Shown here: one piece after another, positions 61,569-64,000 of the stretch
Layout of the letters: every line of letters starts with the position of its first letter
Position numbering within the stretch: the first letter of the stretch is position 1
Assembly (NCBI GenBank): GCA_041391505.1
Contig: JAWKNW010000023.1
Location: 1-64,000, forward strand
Length of the DNA: 64,000 nt
Direction of reading: 5' to 3'
Origin: Rhodothermales bacterium
GTDB taxonomy: Bacteria; Bacteroidota; Rhodothermia; Rhodothermales; JAHQVL01
The notes under the pieces: model-generated
What the model saw: the letters and a program-made list of their open reading frames with translations, nothing else
The model's database searches: none
Told to the model about the DNA's origin: nothing
Position numbers and translations under genes: made by a program

Positions 61569-61676
61569 GGATGAATCCTGGGGGCAAGACACAATGAATG
61601 AATCAACGGACGGCGCGCGCGGCGGTCTTCCGCGTGCGTCGAAGGGGCGTCTCAACGGGACAGGAGCAACCCGCGA

Positions 61677-62978
61677 TCAGGCCGCAGGAAGACCGTGTTT
61701 GATCACGTGCTCCATCGCATCGACGAAGCGGTCGAGTTCCTCGAGCGTCGTGTAAACGTTGGGGGTCACGCGCAGACCTTCAAACTCGGGATGGATGATC
61801 GGCACCACGATGATGCGGTGCTCCTTCCACAGGTAGTTTTTGAGCGCCGCAGTATCGACCCCGACCACCTGGACGTTGCCGATCGCGCACGACATACCGG
61901 GGTTGAGGCTGGTGTTCAGGCGGACCCGATCGTGCTGGAGCAGGCGCTCCGCCCAGTATCGGGTCAGGTAACGCAACCGTTCCTGCTTCCGCTCCGCGCC
62001 GATGCCCTGATGGAACGTGAGCGCGTCGGCGATGGCGAGGTAGTTCGCGGCGGGGTGGGTGCCGATCTCCTCGAACTTGCGGATGTTGTCGTCCATCGAT
62101 TCGGGAGAGGCCATGAGCGGCCAGAGGTCCTTGATCTTTTCCTTGCGCACATACAGCAGCCCGGTGCCATGGGGCGCCAGCAGCCATTTATGCAGGCTGG
62201 ATCCGTAGTAGTCGCAATCCAGATCCTCATGCTTGAAATCGAAATGCGCGTACGCGTGGGCGCCGTCGACAATCACGGGGATGCCCCGTTCGCGGGCCAT
62301 CTGGACCACCTTTTTGACCGGCAGGATCTGCCCCGTGATGTTCACGATATGGCACATCAGGATCATCCGCGTCCGCGGGGTGATGTGCGATTCGAACAGG
62401 CGCACCACCTCGTCGTCGTCCTCGGCGGGGATCGGCAGGGGGAACTGCACGAGGCGGATGCCTTCCCGCCGCTCCCGCTGCTTGAAGGTAGTGATCATCC
62501 GGCCGTAGTCGTGCGTCGTGGTGAGCACTTCATCGCCGGCCTTCAGATCCATACCCAGCTGGCAGATCTGGAGGCTTTCCGAGGCATTCCGGGTGAGCGC
62601 GATCTCTTCCGTATCGCACCCGAAATCACGGGCCACTCGCTGCCGAACGCCCTCGCGCTGCGGCTCCAGGATCTCCCACATCGTATAGACCGGGGCGATG
62701 TTCGAGTAGTCGAGGTACCGTTTCATCGCCGCCTGGACGTCGGCCGGCGCGGGGCTTACCCCGCCGTTGTTCAGGTTGATCAGGCTCCGATCCACGGTGA
62801 ACGCCTGCTGCACGGTCCGCCAGAACGCCTCGTCCATCGCCACCTCTTCCGGCGTGCCCGGATACGTAGAGAGGGTATCGAAAAGGCGGGGAAGCGCCTC
62901 GGGGTTGAGTACGGCGGCGGTCAGGGCCGCCGCGGCGGGGCGGCCGATATGCCCGAAGAAGGCGCGTCGAGTCGACAT
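61677..62978 (-). CDS. Tat-exported class V aminotransferase (isopenicillin-N-epimerase-like)
   Basis: 433 residues. The start STRRAFFGHIG is twin-arginine-like. The PLP enzyme fold follows, with the Schiff-base Lys in SSLHKWLLAPHGTGLLYVRK and the aspartate in VIVDGAHAYAHFDF. The type resembles isopenicillin-N epimerase and cysteine-desulfurase-like members of class V. Tat export agrees with a cofactor bound before translocation. The gene is 108 bp upstream of the RidA gene on the same strand, so an exported PLP/RidA pair is likely. Confidence 0.9.
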   Translation of the reverse strand: MSTRRAFFGHIGRPAAAALTAAVLNPEALPRLFDTLSTYPGTPEEVAMDEAFWRTVQQAFTVDRSLINLNNGGVSPAPADVQAAMKRYLDYSNIAPVYTMWEILEPQREGVRQRVARDFGCDTEEIALTRNASESLQICQLGMDLKAGDEVLTTTHDYGRMITTFKQRERREGIRLVQFPLPIPAEDDDEVVRLFESHITPRTRMILMCHIVNITGQILPVKKVVQMARERGIPVIVDGAHAYAHFDFKHEDLDCDYYGSSLHKWLLAPHGTGLLYVRKEKIKDLWPLMASPESMDDNIRKFEEIGTHPAANYLAIADALTFHQGIGAERKQERLRYLTRYWAERLLQHDRVRLNTSLNPGMSCAIGNVQVVGVDTAALKNYLWKEHRIIVVPIIHPEFEGLRVTPNVYTTLEELDRFVDAMEHVIKHGLPAA

Positions 62979-63055
62979 AAGTGGTGCAGGCTAGGTGGTC
63001 GGGTACCGTTCGCCTACAGTATACACGCTGGATGGGGCCTGTTCAAGAATACGGC

Positions 63056-64000
63056 CTAGTGCACCACGATTAAACGTCGAACGGCCGTGGCGTCGCCGGC
63101 CTGCATGCGGTAGAAATACACGCCGGCGGCAAGCCGCGACGCGTCGAAAACGACCGCGTGGACACCGGCGTGCTCCACCCCGTCGAACAGGGTCTCCACC
63201 TCGCGCCCGAGGAGATCGAACACGCGCAACGAGACCGGCCCCGCCTCGGGCAGGGCAAACGGGATCGTCGTGGCTCCACGGAACGGGTTGGGATAATTCT
63301 GATCGAGCGTAAAGCGGACGGGCGCGGTTTCCGGTTCCGGCTCAACGGCCGTGATGGTCACCTGGCCGGTGAGTGCGATCAGATACGCCGAGCCGGCCGT
63401 GGCGCCGTTGCCGTTGCTGTCGTTCTTCGCGCCGATGAGGGCATCCTCCCCGCGCAACGCGACGACCCGGCCGAAGCCGTCCTCGCCCCCGTCGTCGGTC
63501 GGCGCGAGGCGCGCTTTTTCGAGCCAGCTGCTCCCGTTGCGCTGCAGCACGTACGCGGCGCCGCGGCCCTCCTCGGCGCCGTCCGCGCCGATCAGGACGT
63601 ACGTTCCGCTGATGGAGACACCGCTGCCGAAGCGGTAGCCGGGCGCCCCGTCGGACGCCGTGAGCACGGCCTGCTCCTGCCCGCCCCACAGGCCGCCGCT
63701 GCGGCGGAAGACATAGGCCGCGCCGGCGTCGTCATCGCCGCCCGCGGGCGCGCCGAGGATCGCATAGTCGCCGTCCAGCGCCGCCGCGGCGCCCAACCCG
63801 TCGTCAACGGCGCCCACCGAGGCAAACAGCTTGGCTTCCGGGTTCCACTCCAGGCCATCCCATCTAAAAATGTAGCCGGCCCCCGTCGCGAACGGCCCTT
63901 CGTTGGGAGCGCCCACCAGCAGATCGACCCCGTCGATCGCGAGGCTCTCGCCGAAGCGGTCGCCTGCGCCGCCGTCGCCGGCGAGCAGCGTCTGCGTTTC
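63056..64000 (-). CDS. FG-GAP repeat protein with type IX secretion sorting domain, 5' end cut by window
   Basis: The frame runs from the stop at 63056 through the right edge with no start reached. Repeats of the FG-GAP type are visible (DLLVGAPNEG, YAILGAPAGGDDDAG, YVLIGADGAEEGRG, ALIGAKNDSNGNGA), each about 50 residues. After a spacer (EPEPETAPVRF) the C-terminal domain is a type A sorting signal: TLDQNYPNPF, then LRVFDLLGREVETLFDG and AGVYFYRMQAGD. It should be sent to the cell surface by the type IX system, with the repeats forming a beta-propeller. The start and the N-terminal repeats lie outside the window. Confidence 0.92.
   Translation of the reverse strand, partial: ETQTLLAGDGGAGDRFGESLAIDGVDLLVGAPNEGPFATGAGYIFRWDGLEWNPEAKLFASVGAVDDGLGAAAALDGDYAILGAPAGGDDDAGAAYVFRRSGGLWGGQEQAVLTASDGAPGYRFGSGVSISGTYVLIGADGAEEGRGAAYVLQRNGSSWLEKARLAPTDDGGEDGFGRVVALRGEDALIGAKNDSNGNGATAGSAYLIALTGQVTITAVEPEPETAPVRFTLDQNYPNPFRGATTIPFALPEAGPVSLRVFDLLGREVETLFDGVEHAGVHAVVFDASRLAAGVYFYRMQAGDATAVRRLIVVH

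Noticed and set aside
1..64000. CRISPR array, rRNA operon, prophage or insertion sequence
   Set aside because: No regularly spaced repeats with unique spacers, no rRNA-like sequence, and no transposase, integrase or phage protein were seen.

Overview
This is a GC-rich chromosomal window from what looks like a member of the Rhodothermota/Bacteroidota lineage (Rhodothermales-like). The supporting signs are type IX secretion C-terminal sorting domains (63056-64000, and probably the cut gene at 1-556), a TonB-dependent receptor with a carboxypeptidase-like N-terminal domain paired with a lipoprotein, many lipobox and twin-arginine signals, a high-potential iron-sulfur protein (HiPIP, characteristic of Rhodothermus respiration), and PVC-type membrane-bound dehydrogenases. 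The placement is inferred from gene content only. No rRNA, CRISPR array, transposase, integrase or phage gene was seen.

Layout. 1-3231: a truncated exported protein, a short pyrophosphatase-like protein, tRNA-Lys(TTT) and tRNA-Leu(GAG) with a terminator, then a small membrane protein translationally coupled to an OmpA-domain protein. 3237-9830: an MHYT/PAS histidine kinase, an FAD oxidoreductase, a gene-poor zone with two tiny single-span membrane proteins, a zinc-ribbon protein, a LuxR-type response regulator whose phospho-acceptor Asp is replaced by Glu, and a small protein of repeated DPRF units. 9939-20749: two Nudix proteins, a Tat-exported Gfo/Idh/MocA oxidoreductase, a lipoprotein dehydrogenase overlapping a HiPIP gene, a Tat amidohydrolase, a cyclophilin/hydrolase/STAS-like operon, a di-haem peroxidase and a two-FnIII lipoprotein. 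21109-27945: a very large ThuA/dehydrogenase/HEAT/jelly-roll/cupredoxin fusion, then a TonB receptor and its lipoprotein. 27990-42840: PAS protein, OprB-like porin, chemotaxis receptor, VOC protein, serine/threonine dehydratase-like enzyme with an aldo-keto reductase, DinB protein, carboxylesterase, SDR, metalloprotease and several exported or membrane unknowns. 42965-48117: a glycosidase-like lipoprotein overlapping an M28 peptidase, an aldo-keto reductase and a hydratase carrying a lipoprotein signal. 48357-55370: a complete TetR-TolC-adaptor-RND efflux operon with a shared palindromic operator, and a divergent DinB-like gene. 55508-59302: a MacA-like adaptor and two MacB-like permeases with no ATPase nearby. 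59394-64000: unknowns, an exported RidA, a Tat-exported class V aminotransferase and a truncated type IX secreted FG-GAP protein.

Taken together the region reads as the accessory catabolic and envelope repertoire of a heterotroph that works on organic matter outside the cytoplasm. Many of its enzymes are exported, several of them from families that are normally cytosolic, and redox carriers (HiPIP, cupredoxin, di-haem cytochrome) sit beside dehydrogenases. The most distinctive non-coding signals are a nested-palindrome repeat placed just downstream of two different minus-strand genes, a perfect pair of TTGACA-N3-TGTCAA operators around the tetR gene, and several other intergenic inverted or tandem repeats.
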